The notes: a model not told the origin generated them from the sequence alone. A DNA stretch of 64,000 nucleotides from Lewinellaceae bacterium (GCA_020636095.1 JACJYN010000004.1:1054001-1118000); one strand, 5' to 3'. Counted from the stretch's first letter, positions 54,733 through 63,503 are shown. A program made the numbers and translations.

Positions 54733-56685
54733 ATGAAGGAATTAATGTTGAATATAAAGTTCGGAATAATTGTTGGGTTCTTGTTGTTTAGATTCATTCC
54801 AAATAGCCTCGATGCCCAAACCCTTGAGATTTGGGAGATACAGGGCACCGGCGCTTCCAGCCCCTACGAATTCGAAATTGTCGCCACAGAAGAGAATATT
54901 GTCACGGCTAAAGGCAACGGATTTTTTTTTCTTCAAACCCCACCGGAGCGCAGTGACAACAACTCACTTACGTCGGATGCGCTATTGGTTTACGGTTCTT
55001 ATGGCGGCCAGGTAGGCGATGTGGCCACCGTCGTGGGCCGGGTGGTGGAAATTGACGGCGCCACCAGCATCAGTTCTTCCAATATCCAGATTACTTTCGT
55101 TTCCAGCGGCGCCGCGCTGCCTCCTCCAGTGGTGCTGGGGGAAGGAGTGCCCTCACCGGAGCCCTCGGCCGTACACAGCCTGGAACGGCTAGAGAATATG
55201 CTGGTGCAATTCTCAGCAACGGCCACCGGCCCCACATCCAGCCAGGAACTCACCCCCCTCACCACTTCGGGGGCGCGCCCCTTCCGGGAGCCGGGGATTC
55301 TTTATCCCGGCCTGCCGGGCCTGCCCATCTGGGACGGCAATCCGGAGATTTTCTGGTTCGACCCCAACGGGCTCAACGCCCCCAACAACCGTTTCATCAA
55401 TACGGGAGCGGCCGTAGAGGCCACCGCCGTCATGCTGGAGGCCGACGCGGGCTTCTGGCTGGCGCTGCCCCTGAATTATACGGTAAGCGGCAGTTCCGTA
55501 CTCCGCCCGGCAAGGGATGCGGCGCCCGGAGAATTTACGGTGGGGTCGCTCAATGTATTGCGCCTTTTTGCCAATACGTCCAATACCAATCAACGCTTGC
55601 AAAAGCTGGCCCGTTATATTGACCGCCAGCTTCGCCTGCCCGATATCCTCGCCCTCCAGGAGGTGGGTAGCCTGAACGTTTTAGAAGACCTTGCCTACTA
55701 CATAAACCTCGAAGCGCCGGGCGCCAACTACGAAGCCTACCTGATACCCAGTGGCGGAGAGATTGACCTTGGGTTCCTGGTCAAACCCACCATAGAGGGG
55801 GTTCAGGTGAGCCAGCTGGGCGCCAATGAAGGATTCAGCCTGGGCGGCAGGCTACACGACCGCCCCCCACTCCTGCTGGAGGCTTTTCTTCCCACATCCC
55901 CACCCACCTTTCTCCAGGTTTTGAATCTCCACCTGCGGTCCCTGCTTGGCATTGAAGGGCCGGACGCCAATTTTGTGAGAACTAAACGCTACCAGCAGTC
56001 CATTTCGGTTGCCAATATGGCCCAGGCGCTGCAGCAGGAAGGCAACCTCATTGTAGTTGGAGATTTTAATGCCTTCCAGTTTTCGGACGGATACGTCGAT
56101 GTCACCAACCAGATCAGTGGCGCGGCTTCTATCGGTGCTCAACTGCCCCCTATGCCGATTGTCAGCCCGCCCCTTACCAATCAGGCGGAGTTGCTACCCG
56201 CCGAAGAGCGCTATTCCTATGTTTTCGATGGCAGCGCCCAAATATTGGACCAATGCTTGTCCTCTACCCTGTACGGCCTGGAGGCCAAAGGCATGCAGTA
56301 CGGCCGCGGCAATGCCGATAATGCCCTGGCCTACGCCGACAACCCCTTCCTGGTGGAACGCGCTTCCGACCACGATGGCTTTGTGCTGTTCCTGGAAGCA
56401 GAAAACATGACGCCTGCTGCCTCGGCTGAATTGGCAGAGGGACTGCTCGTTCAGTTCGCCCAACCGATCCGGCCAGGGGGCGGCATTTATGTCAACAGCC
56501 GCAATAGCGGCCCGCTGCGAAGCCTGGAGTTTTTTGATTTACAAGGGCGCATGATCTGGAAAAAGTTACTCTCCGGCCATGAGGCCAGCCTGCAACTGCC
56601 AACGGTAGTACAAAGCGGGCAAATGTACATCCTCCGGGCAGCCGGCGAAAAAGGGGTACGGGTGGAAAGAGTAATCGTGGAGTAG
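54733..56685 (+). CDS. T9SS-exported nuclease-like EEP protein
   Basis: 650 residues. Signal peptide (FLLFRFIPNSLDAQ), an N-terminal OB-fold-like strand region (about 32-125), an EEP nuclease domain (about 255-555; GSLNVLRLF, ILALQEVGS, VVGDFNAFQFSD, ASDHDGFVLFL) as in extracellular nucleases of the ExeM type, and a C-terminal segment (about 570-650; GPLRSLEFFDLQGRMIWKK, GQMYILRAAG, ERVIV) that matches a type A T9SS sorting domain. It should be secreted or surface-attached by type IX secretion and may digest extracellular DNA. It is the second EEP enzyme in the window. Confidence 0.84.
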   Translation: MKELMLNIKFGIIVGFLLFRFIPNSLDAQTLEIWEIQGTGASSPYEFEIVATEENIVTAKGNGFFFLQTPPERSDNNSLTSDALLVYGSYGGQVGDVATVVGRVVEIDGATSISSSNIQITFVSSGAALPPPVVLGEGVPSPEPSAVHSLERLENMLVQFSATATGPTSSQELTPLTTSGARPFREPGILYPGLPGLPIWDGNPEIFWFDPNGLNAPNNRFINTGAAVEATAVMLEADAGFWLALPLNYTVSGSSVLRPARDAAPGEFTVGSLNVLRLFANTSNTNQRLQKLARYIDRQLRLPDILALQEVGSLNVLEDLAYYINLEAPGANYEAYLIPSGGEIDLGFLVKPTIEGVQVSQLGANEGFSLGGRLHDRPPLLLEAFLPTSPPTFLQVLNLHLRSLLGIEGPDANFVRTKRYQQSISVANMAQALQQEGNLIVVGDFNAFQFSDGYVDVTNQISGAASIGAQLPPMPIVSPPLTNQAELLPAEERYSYVFDGSAQILDQCLSSTLYGLEAKGMQYGRGNADNALAYADNPFLVERASDHDGFVLFLEAENMTPAASAELAEGLLVQFAQPIRPGGGIYVNSRNSGPLRSLEFFDLQGRMIWKKLLSGHEASLQLPTVVQSGQMYILRAAGEKGVRVERVIVE

Positions 56686-56706
56686 GTGGAAGGGGGACGG
56701 CTCGCT

Positions 56707-56775
56707 ATTCGCCGTTCGCAAGTTCCTGAAAATCAAGAGGCGTTTTTCAGAAGAGGCTACCATTCCAGGGTTGGA
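56707..56775. repeat. 70-bp dispersed repeat, copy 1
   Basis: Matches the reverse complement of 62588-62658 over about 70 bases with roughly eight differences; the shared core is GTTCGCAAGTTCCTGAAAAT followed by CAAGAGGCGTTTTT. Confidence 0.75.
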
Positions 56776-56914
56776 CGAGTTCGCGGTTCGGTATTCGCTG
56801 TTCGCAACCGCGGCAGGCTGCTTGGGCTTACCTGCTTCTAACCGTGTCCAACCTTAGACTAGAAAATTGAACTATCCCATCCCAAGTAGAAAAGGAAAGC
56901 GGAAACCGCCCCCA

Positions 56915-57101
56915 CGCCCCCGCGTGCATCCTATTCCCGCAAGTTACCTCCGCGCCTCTGCGTGCATTCACATTCCCCAAGTTACCCCCGCGCCTCCGCG
57001 CCTCCGCGCCCCTGCGTGCATTCACATTCCCCAAGTTACCCCCACGCCTCCGCGCCCCTGCGTGCATCCTATTCCCCAACCATGCATTCTATTCCCCAAC
57101 C
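56915..57101. repeat. Imperfect tandem repeat array
   Basis: Units begin with CGTGCAT at about 56922, 56961, 57015 and 57061 (spacing about 40, 54 and 46), each continuing ATTCCCCAAGTTACCCC and GCGCCTCCGCGCC; short degenerate units end the array near 57101. No distinct spacers separate the units. Confidence 0.7.
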
Positions 57102-57112
57102 AGAAGCCCCCC

Positions 57113-59449
57113 CTAAAAGGTAAACTGCAGCCCCACACTAGGCAGGATAGGCAGTTGGTCCACCCGGCTGTTCGTCACCCGGTCCACGTAGAAAACGTTA
57201 TCCCGGTTGTAGACATTGGTCACGCTCAGGGTAGCGTCGAGCTTACTATCCCCTTTAAAGTCGAAAGAACGCTTAAGGGAAGCGTCGAGGCGGTGGTAAT
57301 AAGACAGGCGGCCGCCGTTGAGTTGATCGCTAAGCAGGGTTCCAAGGTCGAAGTTTCCGGTTAGAATATCGGTGAAGAGCAAGTCGGAATAATTATTGTC
57401 CTCATAGAAGCCCTGTGTTTCGGTGAAGGGGAAACCCGAGCCGAGGTTCCAGCGCAGGCCCGCTTCCCAGTTCTTATTTTTGCCAAAGTTGTACGAGGCC
57501 AGAAGGTTGACGTTATGGCGGCGGTCGAAGATAGTGGGGTATTGTTGTACGCCGTCGTCGCGGGTTACTTTCCCCAGAGAGTAGGTAGCCCAGAGGTAGA
57601 GGTTGCTCTTTTCGTAACGCACGGAAAGGTCAATCCCGTAGGCATCCCCGGTTTCGGTGATGAAATTCGGGTCGGTTTCGCTGAGTTTGTTGCGGTTGAT
57701 ATTGATCAGCTGAGTGAAGCGCTTGAGATAGGGCTCTACATTGAGTGATATATTACTGCTCAGGTCGATTTCCAGGCCGGCGATGGCGTGGTAGGCCTTT
57801 TGCAGGTTGTGGTCGGTGGGGGTACGCGTTCCCGGTTTGAAAATAGTCGATTCGGGGCCAGCCAGGAAGCCGATGAAAAAGTTGACGACATCCAGGTCGT
57901 TGACCGTGCTGATCAGGTTTTGAGAATAGAAGCCTCCGGCAAATTTTAAGCGAAGGAAATCGGTAATGTTATACTTCAGGCCTAAGCGAGGTTCCACCGA
58001 CATTTCCGACTGTGATGCGTAGTAGTGCAGGCGAAGGCCCGGTTCAATCAGAAGGTTGCCCAGCTTCTGCTTGTATTTTACATAACCAGCCAGTTCAGTC
58101 GTAAAATCTTCCTGCTGAAAACGAACGCCGAGGGCGTTGCGAAATTCAAAATTCGTATTGAAGCCGGTAAAATCAAAACCGTAGTTGATCTGGTTGTTGC
58201 TGCCAAAATAAGTGAAGTTAAGGCTGGCGTTATAGCTATTCACGCCACTTTGCCGGGGCTGGCCATCCGTTTCCGCCAACGTGATCTGGTAATCGGAGAG
58301 AGCGATCGTTCCATCCATGATCACGTTGGAGTTGGGAGGGATCAGCGTGAAGTTGACGCCGGCGCCCAGGGTCTGCCAGTCCAGCTTGGCCAGGCCGATA
58401 AAATCGAAGCGGTCGGTAAAATTAAAACCAAAAAGATTGAGCTTACTCCCATTGCCCCCTACGAAAGACAACTTGCCAAAGACATCGGTATAGGTATACG
58501 GCAGGCCGATATCTGATTTTTTAAGATCCTGAATGCTGGTGTCCCCCGAAGCGAAGGAAAAGAAGGTCGGATCGACGGCATAGCTGTACAGGGCTTTGGA
58601 AGTCTGGTCCAGATAAGAGTGTTTGCCGGTGAGCAGGAAGGAGGTGCTGCCCGTTCCCGGCCCTTCCAGCTTCTTGATCGGCCCTTCGATGAGGGCTTTA
58701 GCCTGAAATGGGCTGGCCGACACCAGGCCGCTCAGCTTCTTCTTGTTTCCTTCTCTGGTCTTGATGTCTACCACAGCGGAAATCCTCCCGCCCTGGTCGG
58801 CATTGAACCCGCCGGTGAGTACATCTACGCTTCGGATGGTTTCCGTCTCAAAAACCGAGAAGAAACCGATGGAGTGGAAAGGGTTGTAGATGGTCATCCC
58901 ATCCAGCAGTATCTTGTTCTGCACCGGCGAGCCCCCCCGGATATACAGCTGCCCGCCCTGGTCGCCGGAAACGATGATGCCTGGCAGAACCGGCAGGTAT
59001 TGAGCGATATCCGATTCGCCCCCAGTGGAAGGCAGCGACCGGATTTGCTTGGGCGTAACCGTAACTTTGGAAACCTGAATATCGGAACGCGACTGCTCGC
59101 GGCGGCTCGATACGTTGACCGTTTCCAGGTCAACCGCATTGGGCTTCATGTAGAGGCTTTTGTAAACGATGGCGCCCTCCTTGAGGGTTACATCGACAAC
59201 TACACTATCGTAGCCCAGGTAGGTCAGCTTGAGGGTATAATCGCCGGCGGGTAGGTTCCCGATGCTAAAGAAGCCGTCGAAGTCTGTATTAGCGCCGTAG
59301 TTGGTGCCTTCCAGCAGTACGTTTCCGTAAATTACCGGCTCTCCGGTATCTTCATCGTAGACGTTGCCCCGGATGGTGCCTCCAGTCTGGGCATGTGTAT
59401 AATTTAAAATACAGGCAAAGAGCAGCAGTAGTATTCCTTTGAGCTTCAT
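57113..59449 (-). CDS. TonB-dependent receptor with carboxypeptidase-like domain
   Basis: 778 residues. Signal peptide (LLLLFACILNYTHAQ), carboxypeptidase-regulatory-like domain (about 23-105; GNVYDEDTGEPVIYGNVLL), plug (about 120-240; QLYIRGGSPVQNKILLDGM, GGFNADQGGRISAVVDIKT) and beta-barrel to the C-terminal aromatic residue (SVGLQFTF). Substrate unknown; no SusD or lipoprotein partner is adjacent. A consensus promoter lies about 60 bases upstream. It is shorter than the receptor at 5.2-8 kb and not closely related to it. Confidence 0.92.
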   Translation of the reverse strand: MKLKGILLLLFACILNYTHAQTGGTIRGNVYDEDTGEPVIYGNVLLEGTNYGANTDFDGFFSIGNLPAGDYTLKLTYLGYDSVVVDVTLKEGAIVYKSLYMKPNAVDLETVNVSSRREQSRSDIQVSKVTVTPKQIRSLPSTGGESDIAQYLPVLPGIIVSGDQGGQLYIRGGSPVQNKILLDGMTIYNPFHSIGFFSVFETETIRSVDVLTGGFNADQGGRISAVVDIKTREGNKKKLSGLVSASPFQAKALIEGPIKKLEGPGTGSTSFLLTGKHSYLDQTSKALYSYAVDPTFFSFASGDTSIQDLKKSDIGLPYTYTDVFGKLSFVGGNGSKLNLFGFNFTDRFDFIGLAKLDWQTLGAGVNFTLIPPNSNVIMDGTIALSDYQITLAETDGQPRQSGVNSYNASLNFTYFGSNNQINYGFDFTGFNTNFEFRNALGVRFQQEDFTTELAGYVKYKQKLGNLLIEPGLRLHYYASQSEMSVEPRLGLKYNITDFLRLKFAGGFYSQNLISTVNDLDVVNFFIGFLAGPESTIFKPGTRTPTDHNLQKAYHAIAGLEIDLSSNISLNVEPYLKRFTQLININRNKLSETDPNFITETGDAYGIDLSVRYEKSNLYLWATYSLGKVTRDDGVQQYPTIFDRRHNVNLLASYNFGKNKNWEAGLRWNLGSGFPFTETQGFYEDNNYSDLLFTDILTGNFDLGTLLSDQLNGGRLSYYHRLDASLKRSFDFKGDSKLDATLSVTNVYNRDNVFYVDRVTNSRVDQLPILPSVGLQFTF

Positions 59450-59513
59450 ACGGTCAGAAATTGTTTAACAGCGGGTTGATGTGTGACTATTTGTGCGTTT
59501 TTTAAAACAGACA

Positions 59514-59543
59514 CAAATATAACCAGCTTTCCTCCTTTGCCAA
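59514..59543 (-). promoter_or_regulatory. Bacteroidota-type promoter for the second TonB receptor
   Basis: Minus strand TTG (59543-59541), 19-base spacer, TATATTTG (59521-59514): both boxes match. The predicted transcript starts near 59508. Confidence 0.65.
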
Positions 59544-59575
59544 GGGATTCTTTTGTCTTCTTCGAAACAAAGTCC

Positions 59576-60190
59576 TTAGAGCTCCAAAACGCCGGCGCCT
59601 TCTCTCAATATCACCGGCTCGGCGCCGGTATAATCCACGACGGTCGAAGGCATATTGCCGCCAACGCCGCCATCGATGACCAGGTCCACCAGTTTTTTAT
59701 AGTCTTCGTAAATATCGATGGGATCGGTAAAGTATTCCAGTATTTCGTCGTCAGACTTCAGGGAGGCGGTCAGAATGGGACGGCCCAGTGCTTCAATAAT
59801 GGCCATGCAAATGTTGTTGTCCGGTATCCGGATTCCGATGGTCCGCTTACGGTTTTTAAACATCTTTGGCACCTGGTTATTGGAGTTGAGCACAAAGGTA
59901 AATGGCCCGGGCAGGTGTTTTTTCATGAGGCGAAAGACCTGGTTGTCGATCTGTTGAGAATAATCGGAGACCTGGCTGATATCCCGGCAAATTAGAGACA
60001 GGTGGGCTTTGTTGGGGTCCAGCCCGCGCAATTTACAGATTCGGTCTACCGCCTTGTTATCGTTGATATCACAGCCCAGGGCGTAAACGGTATCGGTGGG
60101 ATAAATGATGACGCCTCCGCTTTCCAGTGTGTCCACAGCGCTGCGGATTTTTCTTCCTTCCGGATTGTCAGGGTTGATCTTTAGTAACAT
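59576..60190 (-). CDS. L-threonylcarbamoyladenylate synthase-type (Sua5/YrdC/YciO) protein
   Basis: 204 residues of the YrdC/Sua5/YciO family; the enzyme condenses threonine, bicarbonate and ATP into threonylcarbamoyl-AMP for tRNA t6A37 synthesis. Motifs: GGVIIYPTDTVYALGCD, KAHLSLICRD, LPGPFTFVLNSN and TIGIRIPD. Being YciO-length and lacking the Sua5 C-terminal domain, it could be YciO rather than the t6A enzyme. The ATG at 60190 opens the domain directly. A terminator-like hairpin lies just upstream. Confidence 0.85.
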   Translation of the reverse strand: MLLKINPDNPEGRKIRSAVDTLESGGVIIYPTDTVYALGCDINDNKAVDRICKLRGLDPNKAHLSLICRDISQVSDYSQQIDNQVFRLMKKHLPGPFTFVLNSNNQVPKMFKNRKRTIGIRIPDNNICMAIIEALGRPILTASLKSDDEILEYFTDPIDIYEDYKKLVDLVIDGGVGGNMPSTVVDYTGAEPVILREGAGVLEL

Positions 60191-60210
60191 ACAAGTTGGA
60201 TTTTCTGTAA

Positions 60211-60253
60211 ACAAAAACGGGAAGCATCCCGCCCAAGGCCAGATGCTTCCCGT
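60211..60253 (-). terminator. Rho-independent terminator, minus strand
   Basis: Perfect 11-bp stem ACGGGAAGCAT/ATGCTTCCCGT (60243-60253 and 60217-60227) followed on the minus strand by TTTTTGTTT. It lies about 295 bases past the ChlI-like gene and 27 bases before the Sua5-family start, so it separates the two transcripts or attenuates the latter. Confidence 0.6.
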
Positions 60254-60271
60254 AAAAGTAAGGAAAACTTA

Positions 60272-60535
60272 GGGGCCGGAGAAAAATAAGTTCCTCGTTT
60301 CAGGCTTTTGATGGCATACGACTCAGAATGCTATCTTCCTTCTCCGCCTTGTCTCATAAATTCCATCCCAAAACAAGCAACTTAATTCAAGTAAGGGAGA
60401 AAATAAGTCCTTCAGGCGATATTTCCCAGGCAAGGCGCGGGGAGGACGCATAGCCGAGCTACGCAACCGATCCCGCAACGAAGCCTGGCGGAAAAATAGC
60501 CGTATCAAATGGGGAAGTTATTCTTCTCCGGGCCC
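60272..60535. repeat. Foldback intergenic element P2
   Basis: 264 bp. Terminal inverted repeats of 23 bp (60272-60294 and 60513-60535; GGCCGGAGAA...AATAA on the left) match with three differences. The core reads GGCAAGGCGCGG, CATAGCCGAGCTA (60449-60461) and CAACGAAGCCTGGC, the same order of blocks as in P3 and P4. An internal copy of the arm start occurs near 60393. It fills the gap between the ChlI-like and Sua5-family genes. Confidence 0.75.
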
Positions 60536-60546
60536 TTATTCTTCCA

Positions 60547-62028
60547 TCAATTATCGAATTCATCATCGTCAAAAAGGTCGTCACCCAGCATATTGGCGAG
60601 CAGGTCGCGGAAGGCAAAGCTGGACTCCAGCACTTCTTTGTTGATGATATTCAGTTCGGCCAGGCCGTGCAGCGCCAGTTCCATATAAGTATAGGCGTCA
60701 TCGCCTTTGACGTCGAGCTTGCTTTCCACCAGTTTGCGCAGGCCGGCTACTTTGTCGAGTGCTTTTTGGAAGTCCTTCTCATTAGAATCATTGAGCAGGT
60801 CCAGGTCATTGCCTCCGGAGAACCAGGCGCGAATGGTTCCGTAGGGGTCCCGCTCCACGCCTTTCTTGAGTTTGTCCGGATTGGGGAAATGGTCGAGGAA
60901 GGCCTTTTTGACAGCTCTGCCCAGCAGGGAGATGGCGACCTGGTAAGGCCCTTCCTGTTCGCCTTCATAAACCAGCTCCACTTTACCGGTAACGGAAGGT
61001 ACGACTCCCCAGAAGTCGATGATGCGGGCGCGCGCCTTTTTTTCTTTGTTGATCAGCATGCGGCGCTCAGCGGTGCTGACCAGGTTTTCGTAGCCGGAGA
61101 TGGTCAGGCGGGCGGATACGCCGCTCTTTTCATCGATGAACTCGCTTTCCCTGGCTTCAAATGCTATTTGTTCCAGCAATACCTGTAACAGGTCGGGCAC
61201 TTCGATGGCGGAGCGCTGTTCTTCCGCCAGTTTGGCTTCCTGCATGGTAATCTGCCGGGCTATATCGATCGTCTTGGGGTAATGGGTCAGTATCTGGCTT
61301 TCAATCCGGTCTTTCAGCGGCGTGATGATGCTGCCCCGGTTGGTATAATCTTCCGGGTTGGCGGTAAAGACGAATTGTATATCGAGCGGCAGGCGCAACT
61401 TAAACCCACGGATCTGTATATCTCCTTCCTGCAGGATATTAAAAAGCGAAACCTGAATACGAGGTTGTAAGTCGGGCAATTCGTTGATCACAAAGATGCT
61501 GCGGTGGGCGCGGGGCACCAGGCCGAAGTGGATCACGCGCTCGTCGGAATAGGGCAATTTGAGCGTGGCTGCCTTGATAGGGTCCACATCGCCGATCAGG
61601 TCGGCGACGCTCACATCCGGCGTGGCCAGTTTTTCCACATAACGGGTATTGCGATGGATCCATTCGATGGGCGTATCGTCCCCTTTCTCGGCGATCAGGT
61701 CGTGTGCATAGCGGGAGATCGGATTGAGCGGGTCATCATTGAGCTCGCTGCCGGCAACGATGGGCGCGTATTCATCCATCAGCGCCACCAGCATGCGGGC
61801 AATACGGGTCTTGGCCTGTCCTCTGAGGCCCAGCAGTAGTATATTGTGCCGGGAGAGCACCGCCCTTTCAATATCCGGAAGGACCGTATCATCAAAACCT
61901 AAGACCCCTTCGAATATCTTCTCCTTTGCCTGCAGCTTTTTAATGAGGTTGGTGCGCAATTCCTCCTTGACCGTTCTGGGTTGGTAACCGCTTTTTTTAA
62001 GTTCTCCTAAAGTCTGAATATCCGTCAT
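60547..62028 (-). CDS. ChlI/MoxR-like AAA+ ATPase
   Basis: 493 residues. The AAA+ core has Walker A-like GLRGQAKT (Ala replaces the usual Gly before Lys), and Walker B-like FVINELPDLQPRIQ (Asn-Glu rather than Asp-Glu), followed by FNILQEGDIQIRGFKLRLP and VFTANPEDYTNRGSIITPLKDRI, as in magnesium-chelatase subunit I relatives. Such ATPases usually work with a VWA-domain partner, which is not next to it here. The role may be as a chaperone or insertase for a metal or protein complex; it is not recognisably a chlorophyll gene. Confidence 0.82.
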   Translation of the reverse strand: MTDIQTLGELKKSGYQPRTVKEELRTNLIKKLQAKEKIFEGVLGFDDTVLPDIERAVLSRHNILLLGLRGQAKTRIARMLVALMDEYAPIVAGSELNDDPLNPISRYAHDLIAEKGDDTPIEWIHRNTRYVEKLATPDVSVADLIGDVDPIKAATLKLPYSDERVIHFGLVPRAHRSIFVINELPDLQPRIQVSLFNILQEGDIQIRGFKLRLPLDIQFVFTANPEDYTNRGSIITPLKDRIESQILTHYPKTIDIARQITMQEAKLAEEQRSAIEVPDLLQVLLEQIAFEARESEFIDEKSGVSARLTISGYENLVSTAERRMLINKEKKARARIIDFWGVVPSVTGKVELVYEGEQEGPYQVAISLLGRAVKKAFLDHFPNPDKLKKGVERDPYGTIRAWFSGGNDLDLLNDSNEKDFQKALDKVAGLRKLVESKLDVKGDDAYTYMELALHGLAELNIINKEVLESSFAFRDLLANMLGDDLFDDDEFDN

Positions 62029-62062
62029 TCCTTATATCCGGTTTTGTTCTGCTTTATTATAT

Positions 62063-62219
62063 ACTCCCCTCGGCCACCAGAAGTGATTTTTGTCGCTTTC
62101 TTTTTCCGTCCTGCTTCGTTGAAAAGCCTCGCTATAGCTTAGGCTATGTCTACGTTTTTCGCCTCGCAGGCCGAAAAAATAAATTTGTCAAAATTTCACC
62201 TCTGGTAACCGAGGGGAGT
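62063..62219. repeat. Foldback intergenic element P3
   Basis: 157 bp. Arms beginning ACTCCCCTCGGCCACCAGAA (62063) and ending GTAACCGAGGGGAGT (62219) pair over about 25 of 30 bases. The core TAGCTTAGGCTATG (62135-62148) is identical to that in P4. It starts 35 bases before the ChlI-like gene and may hold its promoter. Confidence 0.75.
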
Positions 62220-62317
62220 TTAGTAAATCAATGAAACGCATAAGAGTGGATTTGGTTGATAAAGTTAGAGGAGGGAATGAGGGAATGATGTAGTGAGTGG
62301 CTTTAAAGGCTACCGTT

Positions 62318-62483
62318 CTAGTGTGCCGGGAACGAAATTCTTAACCAATTCTTCGGGCTCTTTTTCGCCCATGCTGCGTTGCTCCTTCCTTCCGTAGCTT
62401 AGGCTATGGTCGGTCGTCGCGCCTTGCCTGGCCAAAAAACAGCCTCAAATTATTGATCAACAACTTCGTTCCCGGCGCACTAG
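62318..62483. repeat. Foldback intergenic element P4
   Basis: 166 bp with ends CTAGTGTGCCGGGAACGAA (62318-62336) and TTCGTTCCCGGCGCACTAG (62465-62483). It is a near-identical but inverted and shorter copy of P1 (21439-21666). The core TAGCTTAGGCTATG (62395-62408) equals that of P3. Confidence 0.85.
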
Positions 62484-62587
62484 TGTAGGACAGAAGTCGG
62501 AAGTCGGACACGAGCGAAGCGACTGACGGAGTAAAGCGGGAGTCGGAATGGCACCAAGCCTTCCGCAACTTCCTGGCCATCAAAAGT

Positions 62588-62658
62588 GTCCAACGCTAGA
62601 CTGGTAGCCGCTCCCAAAAAAACGCCTCTTGATTTTCAGGAACTTGCGAACGGCGAAC
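62588..62658. repeat. 70-bp dispersed repeat, copy 2 (inverted)
   Basis: Reverse complement of the repeat at 56707-56775, about 89 percent identical by eye. The 755-bp gap 62029-62783 is otherwise made of elements P3, P4 and short low-complexity repeats, with no gene seen. Confidence 0.75.
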
Positions 62659-62783
62659 AGCGAATTGCGAACACTCCCATGATTTGGGCAAGGAATCGCC
62701 CCAATTTTCACTGGAAATATTCAAAAATCCAAGGCTTAAGGCTTACTTTTAGGCACTATACATACATCCAAAAAACTTAAACG

Positions 62784-63503
62784 ATGACCAAGAACATTTT
62801 TCTTTTGCTGGCGGCCTGTTCCTTTTTGCTGACCAGTTGTATTGAGACCCTGGAGGAAATTTACATGAACAAGGATGGCTCTGGCAAATACAATGTCACT
62901 TTTGATATGAGCGAGTTCTTCAGCAACCCCATGATGAAAAGCATGATCGAAGAGGCGGCCAAAGAAGAAGGAGAGGCATCCGGTTTCGACCTGGGAGAAA
63001 CGGATACCCTGATCCACCTGGGAGACAGCGGGCTGGCGGAAGGGGTAATGAAAAATGCAGTCATGCGGATGACCATGAGCGACTCGCTCGGGAAATTCCT
63101 GGTCAACATGAGCTTCCCTTTTGAAAATGTGGGGCAGATCGACGAATTTTTCCAGAAGCTCAGCGAGCAGGGCGCCGGGGCGGATGCCGGTATGATGGGC
63201 GGCATGGGCAGCCTGCTGATGCCGGGCGGCAAATTTGCCTTTCAAAAGAAAAGGCTCACCCGTATGAAAAACGATCAGGAAGGCGCCAGTGAGCTTTTTG
63301 CCGGAGAAGATGGCGAGTTTATGAAAATGTTCTTCAGCGGAGGGACCCACACCACTGTTTACCACCTGCCTGGTAAGGTAAAAAAGACAACCATCGAAGG
63401 TGCGGAAGTCGATGGCAATACCGTAACCGTCGAGCGCCCGCTGATGGACCTGATGGAAGGCAAGGTGGGGCTGGAAGGGGAAATACGGTTTAAGAACAAA
63501 TAA
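62784..63503 (+). CDS. Lipoprotein of unknown function
   Basis: 239 residues. Lipoprotein signal (FLLLAACSFLLTSC, Cys19), a strand region starting ETLEEIYMNKDGSGKYNVTFDMS, a Met/Gly-rich stretch (about 135-155, GADAGMMGGMGSLLMPGG) and a C-terminal strand domain. Not recognised. The second gene starts 4 bases after its stop, so the two form an operon. Confidence 0.68.
   Translation: MTKNIFLLLAACSFLLTSCIETLEEIYMNKDGSGKYNVTFDMSEFFSNPMMKSMIEEAAKEEGEASGFDLGETDTLIHLGDSGLAEGVMKNAVMRMTMSDSLGKFLVNMSFPFENVGQIDEFFQKLSEQGAGADAGMMGGMGSLLMPGGKFAFQKKRLTRMKNDQEGASELFAGEDGEFMKMFFSGGTHTTVYHLPGKVKKTTIEGAEVDGNTVTVERPLMDLMEGKVGLEGEIRFKNK

Larger units (their letters stand above)
56686..57112. other. 427-bp repeat-rich gap
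   Basis: Contains the 70-bp repeat at 56707-56775, a foldback with GGTTGGAC...GTCCAACC arms (about 56769-56852) and the tandem array at 56915-57101. No credible gene; an 83-codon frame on the minus strand is just the translated array. Confidence 0.65.

Noticed and set aside
56828..57079. 83-codon frame encoding repeated RRGGNLGNVNARRGAE
   Set aside because: It is the translation of the tandem DNA array; the repeats are imperfect at base level and no start or export signal is convincing.
56915..57101. CRISPR array
   Set aside because: Units are contiguous and of varying length without unique spacers, and no cas gene is present.
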